Shown here: piece after piece, positions 42,180-53,438 of the stretch
Layout: each line of letters opens with the position of its first letter
How positions within the stretch are numbered: the stretch's first letter is position 1
Assembly (NCBI GenBank): GCA_030692355.1
Contig: JAUYCF010000084.1
Location: 1-64,000 of the forward strand
DNA from: Thiobacillus sp.
GTDB lineage: Bacteria > Pseudomonadota > Gammaproteobacteria > Burkholderiales > Thiobacillaceae
Length of the DNA: 64,000 nucleotides
Direction of reading: 5' to 3'
Translations under genes and position numbers: made by a program
Notes under the pieces: generated by a model
What the model saw: only the letters and a program-made list of their open reading frames with translations
Told to the model about the DNA's origin: nothing
Database searches by the model: none

Positions 42180-42452
42180 AGGGAAGCGCTGATTAATTCG
42201 TCTTTGCGACGCGGCAATCCAGAAATTTCTGCTTGATCGACAGGCTGGATTGCTTCGCTGCGCTCGCAATGACGTCCGTATTGAACCCGGATTATCCATT
42301 AGCCGATTTGTGGCTCGCAGGGTGCGCCATGCGCACCGCGATCCATGTTCCATGGTGCGCGCGGCGCACCCTGCTGAACCCACCTCGCCCCCGGTCGCAT
42401 CATTATGCGTATGCCTGATGAACAATCCGGGTTGAATTGTTCAGCGTTTCCC
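42180..42452. repeat. Repeat D, copy interrupted by element C
   Basis: Begins GGGAAGCGCTGATTAATTCG and ends GAATTGTTCAGCGTTTCCC, with the REP-like CTGGATTGCTTCGCTGCGCT in between. Comparison with the intact copy (40271-40405) shows that 42286-42431 has been inserted at its TTGAA, which is now present on both sides. Confidence 0.8.
42286..42431. mobile_element. MITE-like element C, copy 3, nested in repeat D (TSD TTGAA)
   Basis: A 146-bp element with ends CCCGGATTATCCATTAG and CTGATGAACAATCCGGG; core GGGTGCGCCATGCGCACC. It lies in the opposite orientation to copy 1, as judged by the CCACCTCGCCCCCGGTCGCA segment. TTGAA is duplicated at 42281-42285 and 42432-42436. This nested case gives an empty-site comparison for the insertion. 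Confidence 0.88.
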
Positions 42453-42477
42453 AAGATGAATGAACCACCGTGGCCAT

Positions 42478-43546
<1,069 letters not shown>

Positions 43547-43550
43547 GTAG

Positions 43551-43655
43551 CAGACGGTCCTGCATCGTCTCCCGCTTCTCCTCCCTGAGCGGGATGCCTT
43601 AATCCCCTTAAGGCATTTTCAGCCCCGGCCCCTCCCTTGGTCGGGGCTTTTTTTA
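43551..43655 (+). ncRNA. Candidate small RNA with C-rich loops, at the engB (Spot 42/ErsA) locus
   Basis: Four hairpins stand in series. AGACG...CGTCT (43552-43570) is the first. CCCGCT...AGCGGG has the loop TCTCCTCCCTG, and ATGCCTTAA...TTAAGGCAT has the loop TCCCC. The last, AGCCCCG...CGGGGCT, ends in TTTTTTT, an intrinsic terminator. C-rich loops could pair with Shine-Dalgarno sequences. The stretch has no open frame and reads against both flanking genes (hemB and engB). In gammaproteobacteria Spot 42 or ErsA lies convergent to engB. The exact 5' end is estimated. Confidence 0.55.
43621..43654 (+). terminator. Intrinsic terminator of the candidate sRNA
   Basis: Stem AGCCCCG / CGGGGCT around a pyrimidine-rich loop, followed by seven to nine T. 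It points along the plus strand, opposite to hemB and engB on either side, so it must serve a plus-strand transcript. Confidence 0.8.
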
Positions 43656-43672
43656 TTATGCAGCCCTCCCGA

Positions 43673-44308
43673 TTACTCGGCAGCCTGTACCTGCCCGGCT
43701 TCCTGCTGCGGGACCCGGACGAGCCAGCCTTCCACCACAGCCGCCGCTTCCTCGACGCCCAGGCGCGAGAGGCTGGAAAACAGCTGCACGGTAACCGTCT
43801 CCAGCGCGGCAAGTTCCTGTTCGACGCGGCGCAGGGTAAGTGTTTTCTCGCTGTTGGACAATTTATCGGCCTTCGACAGCAGAATGTGCATCCGTTTGCC
43901 GGTGGGGGCGAACCAGTTGAGCATTTGCCTATCCAGCGGGGTGAGCGGATGGCGCGCATCCATGATCAGCACCATCCCGACCAGCGCCTCGCGCTCCTGC
44001 AGATACCGCGACAGCAGGCTCTCCCATTTCGCCTTCACGGCAGGCGGCACTTTTGCATAGCCGTAGCCCGGAAGGTCGACCAGGTAGGTGTCGGCATCCA
44101 CTTCGAAAAAATTGATGAGCTGGGTGCGTCCGGGCGTTTTGGAGGTATACGCCAGCCTGTTTTTGCGCGTCAGCAGGTTGAGGGCGCTCGATTTTCCGGC
44201 GTTGGAACGCCCGGCAAACGCAACTTCGGCACGGCTATAGGGCAAATCGCGCAGCTGAGCGACCGAGGTATGGAATTGGGCGCGATTGAGCACGGGCTTG
44301 GCAGTCAT
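43673..44308 (-). CDS. engB: Ribosome biogenesis GTP-binding protein EngB (YihA/YsxC)
   Basis: 211 residues from [12 protein letters not shown]. GTPase motifs are G1 [10 protein letters not shown]2-region [12 protein letters not shown]3 DLPGYGYA and G4 LSKADKL; G5-like FSSLSRLG follows. EngB assists assembly of the 50S subunit. The longer reading frame upstream of the chosen start is antisense to the cytochrome c4 gene and was rejected. It diverges from cytochrome c4 with a 57-bp gap, a common arrangement in beta- and gammaproteobacteria. Confidence 0.95.
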   Translation of the reverse strand: MTAKPVLNRAQFHTSVAQLRDLPYSRAEVAFAGRSNAGKSSALNLLTRKNRLAYTSKTPGRTQLINFFEVDADTYLVDLPGYGYAKVPPAVKAKWESLLSRYLQEREALVGMVLIMDARHPLTPLDRQMLNWFAPTGKRMHILLSKADKLSNSEKTLTLRRVEQELAALETVTVQLFSSLSRLGVEEAAAVVEGWLVRVPQQEAGQVQAAE

Positions 44309-44365
44309 ATTGGTTACCGCTAAACTACCCGTTTTCCAAAGTTTTGCAAGCTTCAGGAGCCTTGA

Positions 44366-44992
44366 ATGAAACTCGTCGTCTCTCTGGTAGCCACCCTGGC
44401 CGCCACATCCGCTTTTGCCGTTACCCCTGCCGCTGGCCCGGCCAGCAAAGGCGACCCCAAGGCGGCGGAAAGCATCGCCAGCCAGATGTGTGCCGCCTGC
44501 CACGCGGTGGACGGCAACAGCGCCATTGCTGCCAACCCCAAGCTGGCCGGCCTCAATGCGGAATATCTCAACAAACAGCTCACCGAGTTCAAATCTGGGG
44601 CGCGCGCCAATGCCATCATGTCGGGCATGGTCGCCGGCCTCTCGGCGCAGGACATGCTGAATCTGGCCGCGTATTACAGCGCCCAGCAGCCCAAGCCGGA
44701 CACCGCCAAGGACCGCGAACTGGCGCTGCGCGGCGAGAAGATCTATCGCGGCGGGATTCAGGGCTCCGGCGTTCCGGCATGCGCCTCCTGCCACGGCCCG
44801 CAGGGCAAGGGGATTCCCGTCCAGTTCCCGCGTCTGGCCGGCCAGCATGATGAATACACCTATACGCAGTTGAATGCTTTCCGCGTCGAGGCGCGCGCCA
44901 ACGACGCCGCCAAGATGATGCGCAGCATCGCCGCCAAGATGACGGATGCCGACATGAAAGCCGTGTCTGCGTATATCCAGGGCCTGCGTTGA
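44366..44992 (+). CDS. Diheme cytochrome c4
   Basis: 208 residues. The signal peptide is [18 protein letters not shown]. Two heme motifs are CAACH (about 42-46) and CASCH (about 138-142), and there are two similar domains, each with a later methionine ligand (AIMSGM and [10 protein letters not shown]). Cytochrome c4 is a periplasmic electron carrier, membrane-associated in many species, that feeds terminal oxidases. The genes for its heme attachment (resB, ccsB) follow downstream, separated by element C and a terminator. Confidence 0.93.
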   Translation: MKLVVSLVATLAATSAFAVTPAAGPASKGDPKAAESIASQMCAACHAVDGNSAIAANPKLAGLNAEYLNKQLTEFKSGARANAIMSGMVAGLSAQDMLNLAAYYSAQQPKPDTAKDRELALRGEKIYRGGIQGSGVPACASCHGPQGKGIPVQFPRLAGQHDEYTYTQLNAFRVEARANDAAKMMRSIAAKMTDADMKAVSAYIQGLR

Positions 44993-44998
44993 ATTAAG

Positions 44999-45140
44999 TC
45001 CGGCTTATCCAAGTCGTCGATTGCGGCCCGCAGGGTGCGCCATGCGCACCAATGGACGTGAAACGGTGCGCATGGCGCACCCTACACAAATGGTCTCGCA
45101 ACCATTCATCATCATCGCGTACCCGACTGGATAATCCGGG
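44999..45140. mobile_element. MITE-like element C, copy 4
   Basis: A 142-bp copy between TCCGGCTTATCC and GGATAATCCGGG, with the core GGGTGCGCCATGCGCACC. Flanks TTAAG (44994-44998) and TTAAA (45141-45145) suggest a degenerate target duplication. It lies 7 bp past the cytochrome c4 stop and before its terminator. Confidence 0.75.
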
Positions 45141-45170
45141 TTAAACGTTTTGACCACACTTGAGCCAATC

Positions 45171-45197
45171 AAAGGGTGACACGCGTCACCCTTTTTT
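45171..45197 (+). terminator. Intrinsic terminator between cytochrome c4 and resB
   Basis: Stem AAAGGGTGAC / GTCACCCTTT with a 4-base loop ACGC and a following T run. It isolates resB from cytochrome c4. Confidence 0.9.
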
Positions 45198-45230
45198 ATT
45201 TACTCGTGCCCTCGGGATACCACGGCCGCC

Positions 45231-47243
45231 ATGAACCCCAGCTCCCAGTCTTTCGGCAAATCCCTGTTCGAGCTGCTGAGCTCGATGCGATTTGCCATCA
45301 GCCTGCTGTCCATCCTCGCAATCGCGTCGATTATCGGCACGGTGCTGAAGCAGTCCGAACCGTACAGCAGCTACCTCATCCAGCTCGGCCCGTTCTGGTT
45401 CCAGGTGTTTGAGAAACTGGGCCTGTACGACGTCTATCATGCTGCCTGGTTTCTGCTCATCCTGACCTTCCTCGTCGCCTCCACCAGCGTCTGCATCACT
45501 CGCAACGCACCGAATTTCGTGCGCGAAATGAGAAGCTTTCGCGAACACGTCAGCGAACAGTCGCTAAACGCGTTCAGGCACAAGCACGAAGCGGCCACCA
45601 CGCAGCAGCCCGAGGCGCTGGCCGCCAGCGCGCAGCGTTATCTCGAAGGCCAGGGCTATAAAGTCAGGAACCTGCCGCGTGAAGATGGGGTGCTGCTCGC
45701 CGCCAAGGCCGGCAGCTGGAACCGGCTCGGCTATTTTCTGGCGCACTCGGCCATCGTGATGATCTGCATCGGCGGCCTGCTGGACGGCAACCTGATATTC
45801 AAGGCGCAGCAAGTGCTGGGCGTCAAGAAGATCGAGACGCGCGACATCCCGCAAAGCCAGGTGCCGGCAATTTCGCGCCTGTCGCCGGCCAATCCGTCGT
45901 TTCGCGGCAGCGTGCAGATTCCCGAGGGCTCCAGCGCGAGCGTGGCTTTCCTCAACGTGGCCGACGGCTATCTGGTGCAGGAGCTGCCCTTCACCGTGGC
46001 GCTGAAGCAGTTCCGCATCGAGCACTACACGACGGGCCAGCCGAAGAGCTTCGAGAGCGACATCGAGCTGTTCGACCGCGCCGGCAAGAAAATCCGGGCA
46101 GCGACGATTGCCGTCAACCACCCGCTGATCCATGACGGCGTCGCCATCTATCAGGCGAGCTTTGCCGACGGCGGCACCCGCCTGACCCTGCGCGGCTGGA
46201 ATCTGTTCGCCCCCGCCGCATCGTCCTTTCCCGCCGAAGGCGCGGTGCATGGGAGCGCCGCACTGACCAGCGCAGCGGGGGACTTCACGCTCGAATTCAT
46301 CGACTTCCGCCCGTTCAACATCGAAGACATGGGCGGCGACACCGAAACGCCGCGCAACACCATGAGCGTGCTCGGCGGCAGCCCGGTCGGCGACAACCGG
46401 CATTTGCGCAACGTCGGCCCGAGCTTCCAGTACAAGCTGCGCGATGCGCGCGGTCAGGCGAGCGAGTTTTCCAACTACATGCTGCCGCTGCAATTCGACG
46501 GCCGCTGGTACCTGATGTCGGGGGTGCGCGAATCGCCCAACGAGGCCTTCCGCTACCTGCGCATGCCGCTCGACGCCGCGGGCGAGATCGACAGCTTCAT
46601 GCGGCTGCGCGGCGCGCTGCTGAATGCGGAATTGCGTCCCGAAATCGCCGCCCGCTTCGCCCGCCAGGCGCTGCCGCAGGATGCACGGGGCACGGAGATC
46701 GAAGACAAGTTGAAATCCAGCGCCACCCAGATGCTGGGATTGTTCGCGGAAGGCGGTTTCCAGTCGCTGGGCCGCTTCATCGAGGAAAAAATCCCCGAGG
46801 CCGAACGCGAAAAGGTAATGGGCGCCTACCTGCGCATCCTGGAACTCGCCGCGTTCGAGGCGCTACAGCTTGCCAACCGGCAGGCCGGTCTGCCCGCCCC
46901 CCGGACCGACGAAGCGACCGGCTGGCTGGTGCGCGACACCCTCAACAGCATGAGCGACCTGTTCGTCTATGGCGCGCCGGTCTATCTGCAACTGATGCAG
47001 TACGACGAGGTCAAGGCCACGGGCCTGCAACTCACCCGCTCGCCCGGCAAGAACGTGGTCTACTTCGGTTCGCTCCTGCTGACACTCGGCGTATTCTTCA
47101 TGCTCTATGTGCGCGAACGCCGCATATGGCTGCGCATCAAGCCGGGGCACGCGCTGCTTGCGATGTCGTCGGCCAAGCACACCATCGATTTCGAGAAGGA
47201 ATTCGCCCGGCACGCGCAGGCGCTGGATACGCTGGTGAAATAA
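45231..47243 (+). CDS. resB: Cytochrome c biogenesis protein ResB
   Basis: 670 residues. Three membrane helices lie in the first 190 residues (FAISLLSILAIASIIGTVL, WFLLILTFLVASTSVCI, LGYFLAHSAIVMICIGGLL). A large periplasmic domain follows, then a final helix (VYFGSLLLTLGVFFMLYV). ResB with CcsB forms the System II heme handling and attachment complex. The conserved VEPYSSYLIQLGPFW-like N-terminus fits the family. ccsB follows after 57 bp in the same direction. Confidence 0.94.
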   Translation: MNPSSQSFGKSLFELLSSMRFAISLLSILAIASIIGTVLKQSEPYSSYLIQLGPFWFQVFEKLGLYDVYHAAWFLLILTFLVASTSVCITRNAPNFVREMRSFREHVSEQSLNAFRHKHEAATTQQPEALAASAQRYLEGQGYKVRNLPREDGVLLAAKAGSWNRLGYFLAHSAIVMICIGGLLDGNLIFKAQQVLGVKKIETRDIPQSQVPAISRLSPANPSFRGSVQIPEGSSASVAFLNVADGYLVQELPFTVALKQFRIEHYTTGQPKSFESDIELFDRAGKKIRAATIAVNHPLIHDGVAIYQASFADGGTRLTLRGWNLFAPAASSFPAEGAVHGSAALTSAAGDFTLEFIDFRPFNIEDMGGDTETPRNTMSVLGGSPVGDNRHLRNVGPSFQYKLRDARGQASEFSNYMLPLQFDGRWYLMSGVRESPNEAFRYLRMPLDAAGEIDSFMRLRGALLNAELRPEIAARFARQALPQDARGTEIEDKLKSSATQMLGLFAEGGFQSLGRFIEEKIPEAEREKVMGAYLRILELAAFEALQLANRQAGLPAPRTDEATGWLVRDTLNSMSDLFVYGAPVYLQLMQYDEVKATGLQLTRSPGKNVVYFGSLLLTLGVFFMLYVRERRIWLRIKPGHALLAMSSAKHTIDFEKEFARHAQALDTLVK

Positions 47244-47300
47244 AACGCGAATAAAAAATGTCTTTTGAACATGCTTGAGCAATAACCCGGAGACAGCGCC

Positions 47301-48440
47301 ATGGAACTCGCCCTCAACCAACCCGCCCCGCTGCTGAAGCGCCTGTCGTGGTTCGACTGGCTGTTCGCCGCCATCGTCGCGGCGGGCGGGCTGTTCGCCC
47401 TGTCGCGCTTCGGCGGCTACATGGACATTTATGAAAAGGCCATCCTGCTGGCGGCGATTCCGTCGCTGGCGGTGTCCGGCTGGCTCTGGAAGCCGTTTCG
47501 GCCGCTGTTCATCGTGGTCGGCGCCGTCAGCCTGTTCGCCTTCAGCCAGTACCAGGGCAATCTCGCGCGCATGGAAGAAGCCTTCTTCCTCAAGTACCTG
47601 ATCTCCAGCCAGGCCGCCATCATGTGGATGTGCGCCTTGTTCGGACTCGCCACGCTGGCCTATTGGGCGGGCCTGCTGGCGCGTTCGGAATTCATGCTGA
47701 AATCCGGCGGCGCACTGACCTGGTCGGCGATTGCCATGGGCTTCATCGGACTGATGGTGCGCTGGTACGAGTCCTACCTCATCGGCGCCGACGTCGGCCA
47801 TATCCCGGTGTCCAACCTGTACGAAGTGTTCGTGCTGTTCTGCCTCATCACCGCGATGATGTACCTGTATTACGAAGCGCGTTACCAGACGCTGCAGATG
47901 GGCGCTTTCGTGCTGCTGGTGATATCGGCAGGCGTCGGCTTCATCCTCTGGTACACCTTCGACCGCGGCGCGCATGAAATCCAGCCGCTGGTGCCCGCGC
48001 TCAAATCGTGGTGGATGAAACTGCACGTGCCGGCCAACTTCGTCGGCTACGGCGGCTTCTCCATCGCCGCCATGCTCGGCGTGGCCTACCTGCTTGCCGG
48101 GCGCGGCATCCTCGCCAGCCGCCTGCCCAGGCTGGAAGTCATCGACGACATGATGTACAAGGCGATCGCGATCGGTTTTGCCTTCTTCACCATCGCAACC
48201 ATCCTCGGCGCGATGTGGGCCGCCGAAGCCTGGGGCGGCTACTGGTCGTGGGACCCGAAGGAAACCTGGGCGCTGATCGTGTGGCTGAACTACGCCGCCT
48301 GGTTGCACATCCGCCTGGTCAAGGGCCTGCGCGGCCCGATGCTGGCGTGGTGGGCGGTGGTCGGCCTGTTCGTCACCATCTTTGCCTTCATCGGCGTAAA
48401 CATGTTCCTGTCGGGGCTGCACTCCTACGGCACGCTGTAA
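47301..48440 (+). CDS. ccsB: Cytochrome c biogenesis protein CcsB/CcsA (ResC)
   Basis: 379 residues with eight membrane helices. The WWD heme-binding motif is clear: WGGYWSWDPKETWALIVWL. Conserved histidines flank it (HVPANFVGYGGFS, LHIRLVKG and the last GLHSYGTL). It works with ResB to deliver heme across the membrane to apocytochromes such as the cytochrome c4 upstream. The ATG has CGGAGA upstream. Confidence 0.94.
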   Translation: MELALNQPAPLLKRLSWFDWLFAAIVAAGGLFALSRFGGYMDIYEKAILLAAIPSLAVSGWLWKPFRPLFIVVGAVSLFAFSQYQGNLARMEEAFFLKYLISSQAAIMWMCALFGLATLAYWAGLLARSEFMLKSGGALTWSAIAMGFIGLMVRWYESYLIGADVGHIPVSNLYEVFVLFCLITAMMYLYYEARYQTLQMGAFVLLVISAGVGFILWYTFDRGAHEIQPLVPALKSWWMKLHVPANFVGYGGFSIAAMLGVAYLLAGRGILASRLPRLEVIDDMMYKAIAIGFAFFTIATILGAMWAAEAWGGYWSWDPKETWALIVWLNYAAWLHIRLVKGLRGPMLAWWAVVGLFVTIFAFIGVNMFLSGLHSYGTL

Positions 48441-48516
48441 ACGAATCGCCGGCCATCGCCCGTTTGCGGGGCGATGGCACTTGCAGGCAGCAACCCATGC
48501 AAAAAACTGGTTTTAT

Positions 48517-48603
48517 CCCGGATTGTTCATTAGACGATTTATGGCGGGTAGGGTGCACTCCGTGCACCTTCGGGCGTCAATCGGTGCACGGAGTGCACCC
48601 TGC
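48517..48603. mobile_element. Element C, truncated copy (left end plus core)
   Basis: Begins CCCGGATTGTTCATTAGACG as in intact copies, then carries the core GTAGGGTGCACTCCGTGCAC...GTGCACGGAGTGCACCCTGC. This core is the inverse complement of the core-only copy at 17022-17077. The right end is absent, so this is a decayed or recombined copy. The gap to aroQ (48604-48707) shows nothing else. Confidence 0.7.
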
Positions 48604-48707
48604 GCCACGCGCAATGCTTGGAACCGCGCCTCGCAAAATCGGCGCATAGATGTGATTTAGCGTCAATATCTGGACAATTTACCTTCTTTTACGGCAAACT
48701 CGCCGCC

Positions 48708-49238
48708 ATGACGACTAAACGAACCAGCCGCGCAGCGGCCAAATCGGTCCCCAGTCTGCACCCACACGTGCTGGTTTTGCACGGTCCCAACCTCAATCTG
48801 CTGGGCAGCCGCGAACCCGTGCACTACGGCCTCGCCACGCTCGACGACATCAACCGCGCGCTGGTCGGCCGCGGGAAAGCTGCCGGGGCACAGGTCGAGA
48901 CCTTCCAGCACAACCACGAAGGCGCCCTGATCGATCGCGTCCATCAGGCCGCGCACGATCACGTCGACTTCATCGTCATCAACCCGGCGGGCTACACCCA
49001 CACCAGCGTCGCATTGCGCGATGCGTTGGCGGCCACCGCCATCCCGTTCGTCGAAATTCATCTTTCCAACATTTACGCGCGCGAAGCCTTCCGCCATCAC
49101 TCGTATTTTTCCGACCTCGCCGTCGGCGTGGTGTCCGGCCTGGGCGCGCACGGTTACGAACTGGCGCTGGAATACGCGCTGCACCACCTCCAAAACAGGA
49201 CTCCCCATGGATCTCAGAAAACTGAAAAAGCTCATTGA
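48708..49238 (+). CDS. aroQ: Type II 3-dehydroquinate dehydratase AroQ
   Basis: 176 residues from MTTKRTSR. The signature [16 protein letters not shown] is clear, with the active-site tyrosine loop near [27 protein letters not shown] and [19 protein letters not shown] follow. The N-terminal 20 residues are an unconserved extension, and the start is set by the position of the only suitable ATG. It dehydrates 3-dehydroquinate in the shikimate pathway. It overlaps accB by 32 bp; aroQ-accB-accC is the widespread order. Confidence 0.94.
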   Translation: MTTKRTSRAAAKSVPSLHPHVLVLHGPNLNLLGSREPVHYGLATLDDINRALVGRGKAAGAQVETFQHNHEGALIDRVHQAAHDHVDFIVINPAGYTHTSVALRDALAATAIPFVEIHLSNIYAREAFRHHSYFSDLAVGVVSGLGAHGYELALEYALHHLQNRTPHGSQKTEKAH

Positions 49239-49665
49239 CCTGGTCGAAGCCTCCGGCATCGCCGAGCTTGAAATCACCGAGGGCGAGGAAAAAGTCCGCA
49301 TCGCCAAAAACATTGCGGGCGCGCCGATGATGACGCATATGCCGCAGATGCAGATGATGCACGCGCCCGCCCCGGCGGCGGTGCCCGCCTCGCCAATGGC
49401 GGCCGCCCCGGCGGAAGACGCCGTGCCCGAAGGCCACATCGTTCGCTCGCCCATGGTCGGCACCTTCTACCGGGCGCCGTCCCCCGGCTCCAAGAACTTT
49501 TCCGAAGTCGGCCAGAGCGTGAACGCCGGCGATACGCTGTGCATCATCGAAGCGATGAAGCTCCTGAACGAAATCGAATCGGACCAGAGCGGCATCATCA
49601 AGGCCATCCTGGTCGAAAACGGCCAGCCGGTTGAATACGGCGAACCCTTGTTTGTGATTGCCTGA
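49207..49665 (+). CDS. accB: Biotin carboxyl carrier protein of acetyl-CoA carboxylase AccB
   Basis: 152 residues from [13 protein letters not shown] Pro/Ala/Met linker ([19 protein letters not shown]) precedes the biotinyl domain. Biotin attaches to the lysine of [11 protein letters not shown]. The start codon lies within the last part of aroQ. AccB is the carrier subunit for carboxylation of acetyl-CoA in fatty acid synthesis. It is followed by a TAGGGG-type hairpin repeat before accC. Confidence 0.95.
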   Translation: MDLRKLKKLIDLVEASGIAELEITEGEEKVRIAKNIAGAPMMTHMPQMQMMHAPAPAAVPASPMAAAPAEDAVPEGHIVRSPMVGTFYRAPSPGSKNFSEVGQSVNAGDTLCIIEAMKLLNEIESDQSGIIKAILVENGQPVEYGEPLFVIA

Positions 49666-49671
49666 GGAGCT

Positions 49672-49768
49672 GTAGGGGTTAGGGGCTAGGATTTAGGAAT
49701 TAGGGGAGGTCGCGCTTCGCGCGGCATTTTCCCTAGCCCCTAGCCCCCAGCCCCTAGCCCCTAACCAA
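49672..49768. repeat. Repeat E (TAGGGG/CCCCTA hairpin), copy 1
   Basis: Left arm of TAGGGGTTAGGGGCTAGGAT type, centre GTCGCGCTTCGCGCGGC, right arm of four CCCCTAG units. It fills the gap between accB and accC and ends 3 bp before the accC ATG, leaving no Shine-Dalgarno sequence. Confidence 0.85.
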
Positions 49769-49771
49769 ACC

Positions 49772-51121
<1,350 letters not shown>

Positions 51122-51123
51122 GG

Positions 51124-51226
51124 GGATAGGATTTAGGAGCTAGGGGTTAGGGGATGAGCGGCCGGTGGCCGCGAAATTTACGAGCCCCTAGCCCCTAGCC
51201 CCTGGTTTTTAGCCCCTAGCCCCTAA
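51124..51226. repeat. Repeat E, copy 2
   Basis: Arms TAGGATTTAGGAGCTAGGGG and repeated CCCCTAGC around GAGCGGCCGGTGGCCGCG. It ends a base or two before the ATG of prmA, again without an SD. Confidence 0.85.
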
Positions 51227-51227
51227 T

Positions 51228-52118
51228 ATGCCCTGGCAATCCGTCCGCCTCCTCGTCGATTCCAAGCAGGCCGAACTGCTGTCCGACGCGCTGATGGAAG
51301 CCGGCGCGCTATCGGTGTCGCTGGAAGACGCCGACGCCGGCACGGCGAATGAAACACCGCTGTTCGGCGAGCCGGATTACCCGACTGCCGAACTGTGGCC
51401 GCACAGCATTGCGCTGGTGTTGCTGGATGAACGCACCGATGTGACGGCAACACTGGCAGCCGCGGCGAAACAAGCGGGTATTCCCGTTCCCGCCGAGTAC
51501 ACGATCGAAACCGTGGCCGAGCAGGACTGGGTGCGCCTCACCCAGTCGCAGTTCGACCCCATTCCGATCTCGCCGCGTTTGTGGATCGTGCCGACCTGGC
51601 ACGAGGCGCCGGACAGCGACGCGATCAACCTCAAGCTCGATCCCGGTCTTGCCTTCGGCACCGGCAGCCACCCCACCACGCGGCTGTGCCTGCGCTGGCT
51701 CGACGAACAGATCGCCGGCGGCGAAACGCTGCTGGACTACGGCTGCGGCTCCGGCATCCTCGCCATTGCCGCCGCCAGGCTCGGCACGGCACGGGTCGAC
51801 GGCGTCGATATCGATGAACAGGCGGTCACCGCCTCGCGCGACAACGCCGCGCTGAACGGCGTGGCCGCGCACTTCTACCTGCCCGGCGAACTTGCGCCGG
51901 GGCAGTACGATGTCGTCGTCGCCAACATCCTCACCAATCCGCTCAAGGGCATGGCGCCGCTGCTGGCGGGTCGGGTCCGCGCGGGCGGCAAGCTGGTGCT
52001 GTCCGGCATTCTGGCCGAGCAGGCCGATGAGGTGATGACGGTTTACCGCGACTGGTTTGTTTTCGATCCGCCCGCAATCGACGACGGCTGGGTGCGCCTG
52101 GCCGGCACCAAAAAGTGA
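51228..52118 (+). CDS. prmA: Ribosomal protein L11 methyltransferase PrmA
   Basis: 296 residues. An N-terminal substrate-recognition domain (MPWQSVRLLVDSKQAELL) is followed by a SAM-binding domain with LDYGCGSGILAIAAARLG, DGVDIDEQAVTAS and the active-site ANILTNPLK. GLAFGTGSHPTTRLCL is the PrmA-typical loop. It trimethylates L11. The next gene overlaps by 4 bp. The accBC-prmA-zinc-ribbon order is common in betaproteobacteria. Confidence 0.95.
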   Translation: MPWQSVRLLVDSKQAELLSDALMEAGALSVSLEDADAGTANETPLFGEPDYPTAELWPHSIALVLLDERTDVTATLAAAAKQAGIPVPAEYTIETVAEQDWVRLTQSQFDPIPISPRLWIVPTWHEAPDSDAINLKLDPGLAFGTGSHPTTRLCLRWLDEQIAGGETLLDYGCGSGILAIAAARLGTARVDGVDIDEQAVTASRDNAALNGVAAHFYLPGELAPGQYDVVVANILTNPLKGMAPLLAGRVRAGGKLVLSGILAEQADEVMTVYRDWFVFDPPAIDDGWVRLAGTKK

Positions 52119-53137
52119 CGTACCGCACCACCTGCCCGCAATGCGCCAGCGCGTTCCGCCTCGGGGCGGACAAGCTCGATGCCGCGCAGGGCTGGGTGCA
52201 ATGCAGCGTGTGCGGCGCCGCCTTCGATGCGTATCTGAGCCTGCTGATGGAGGACGGTTCGCCGCTTTCCATCGAGGCCGAGCCCATTGCAGCGCCCGCG
52301 TCGCCGGACGCCGCGCCGCCTGCCGGGCTTGAGGCAGCGGGGGCCGAGCCCGCCATGGCCGCGCAGACGCCAGCGGCCGTTCCTGACACGGAAGACGTCG
52401 AGATCACCGACATCCCGCGCGGGATCGCCCAGCGCGAAGTGTCGCTCGACCTGCCGTCGATCATCCTCATCGATCCCGATGTTGAGGTGTCGGACGATCC
52501 CGGACCCTTGCCGCAATTCCACCCGGCGCCCGCCTACCCCTCCGCGTCGGAGGCACCTGCGTATCCCTTCATCCCGGTCGCCCCCGTGGCGGCCCGCCCG
52601 CCTGCGGCACGCATCGAATACGCAACCCCGCTGCCCGGCGCGGCGCACCTCCCGGCAGCGCCGCGCCGCATCAAACCCTGGGCATGGGGCGTGGCCAGCG
52701 CGCTGCTGCTGGTGCTGGTGCTGACGCAGTCCGCCTACTTCCTGCGCGACACCCTGGTCAGCCGGCTGCCGCAAACCCGTCCCGCATTCGAGCAGGCCTG
52801 CGCCGTGCTGGGCTGCACCCTTTCCCTGCCGAAAAACCTGGCGCTGCTGCAGATCGTCGGCTCCGACCTGAAAACCGAAGCCGGCGGCCGCCTGAGCCTT
52901 ACCCTCACCCTCGGCAATCGCGCCGGTCATGCCCAGGCCTGGCCGATATTCGAGCTCACGCTCACCGATCTGCGGGATCGCCCCATCGCGCGGCGCAGCT
53001 TCGCCCCCAGCGAGTATCTTGACGACGCGCGCCGCATCGAGGCCGGCATTCCGGCACAAAGCGAACAGACGCTGAAACTTGAACTCGCCACGCGCGATCT
53101 CGCAGCCGCCGGCTTCAAGATCAGGCCGCACTATTGA
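52115..53137 (+). CDS. Zinc-ribbon and DUF3426 domain protein
   Basis: 340 residues from GTG overlapping the prmA stop. The N-terminal zinc ribbon has CPQC (8-11) and CSVC (about 30-33), as in MJ0042-type proteins. A long acidic, Ala/Pro-rich linker follows, then one membrane helix (GVASALLLVLVLTQSAYFL) and a C-terminal DUF3426 domain (LPQTRPAFEQACAVLGC...RPIARRSFAPSEYL). The cytoplasmic ribbon and periplasmic domain suggest a signalling or assembly role; function is unknown. The glycine riboswitch begins 54 bp downstream. Confidence 0.88.
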   Translation: MTYRTTCPQCASAFRLGADKLDAAQGWVQCSVCGAAFDAYLSLLMEDGSPLSIEAEPIAAPASPDAAPPAGLEAAGAEPAMAAQTPAAVPDTEDVEITDIPRGIAQREVSLDLPSIILIDPDVEVSDDPGPLPQFHPAPAYPSASEAPAYPFIPVAPVAARPPAARIEYATPLPGAAHLPAAPRRIKPWAWGVASALLLVLVLTQSAYFLRDTLVSRLPQTRPAFEQACAVLGCTLSLPKNLALLQIVGSDLKTEAGGRLSLTLTLGNRAGHAQAWPIFELTLTDLRDRPIARRSFAPSEYLDDARRIEAGIPAQSEQTLKLELATRDLAAAGFKIRPHY

Positions 53138-53190
53138 TCTTGACGGGGGGCTGGCCGCCCCGGGGCTTCTTCGGTATAGTCCGCGTTCCC

Positions 53191-53392
53191 GTTGCGGGAG
53201 AGCGCATGCACCGCATGCCGCCGAAGGCGTAACCCACCCGGAATCGCTCAGGCAAAAAGGACCGCAACGCCGGGGCGCGTTTTAGTCGACACGCCCCAAG
53301 AACACTCTGGAGAGCGCGGTTAAAACCGCCACCGAAGGGGCAGCGGCGCACCACCCAGCGCGCCGTAATCTCTCAGGTACCAAGGACAGAGG
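53191..53392 (+). promoter_or_regulatory. Tandem glycine riboswitch
   Basis: Two gcvT-type aptamers are visible. The first is closed by GTTGCGG / CCGCAAC (53191-53268) and contains GGGAGAGCGC, GCCGCCGAAGGCG and CTCAGGCAAAAAGGACC. The second (53303-53392) contains CTGGAGAGCGC, CACCGAAGGGGCAGC and CTCTCAGGTACCAAGGACAG. The linker (53269-53302) has its own hairpin GGGGCG / CGCCCC. Glycine binding is expected to relieve the terminator just downstream and switch on the cleavage operon. Confidence 0.95.
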
Positions 53393-53428
53393 GGTGAAGC
53401 GAATCCGCGCTTCACCCTTTTTATTTTT
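53392..53428 (+). terminator. Terminator of the glycine riboswitch expression platform
   Basis: Stem GGGTGAAGCG / CGCTTCACCC with a six-base loop, followed by a T-rich tract TTTTTATTTTT. It overlaps the end of aptamer 2 and ends 11 bp before gcvT. Confidence 0.92.
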
Positions 53429-53438
53429 GGTTGCCCCC

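Noticed and set aside
43673-44848. Longer form of engB starting 180 codons upstream
   Set aside because: The extension is antisense to cytochrome c4 and unlike EngB. The chosen start gives the family-typical N-terminus.
53394-53438. Alternative gcvT start inside the riboswitch terminator
   Set aside because: It would place the start within the terminator stem and add a basic unconserved tail. The ATG at 53439 matches GcvT.
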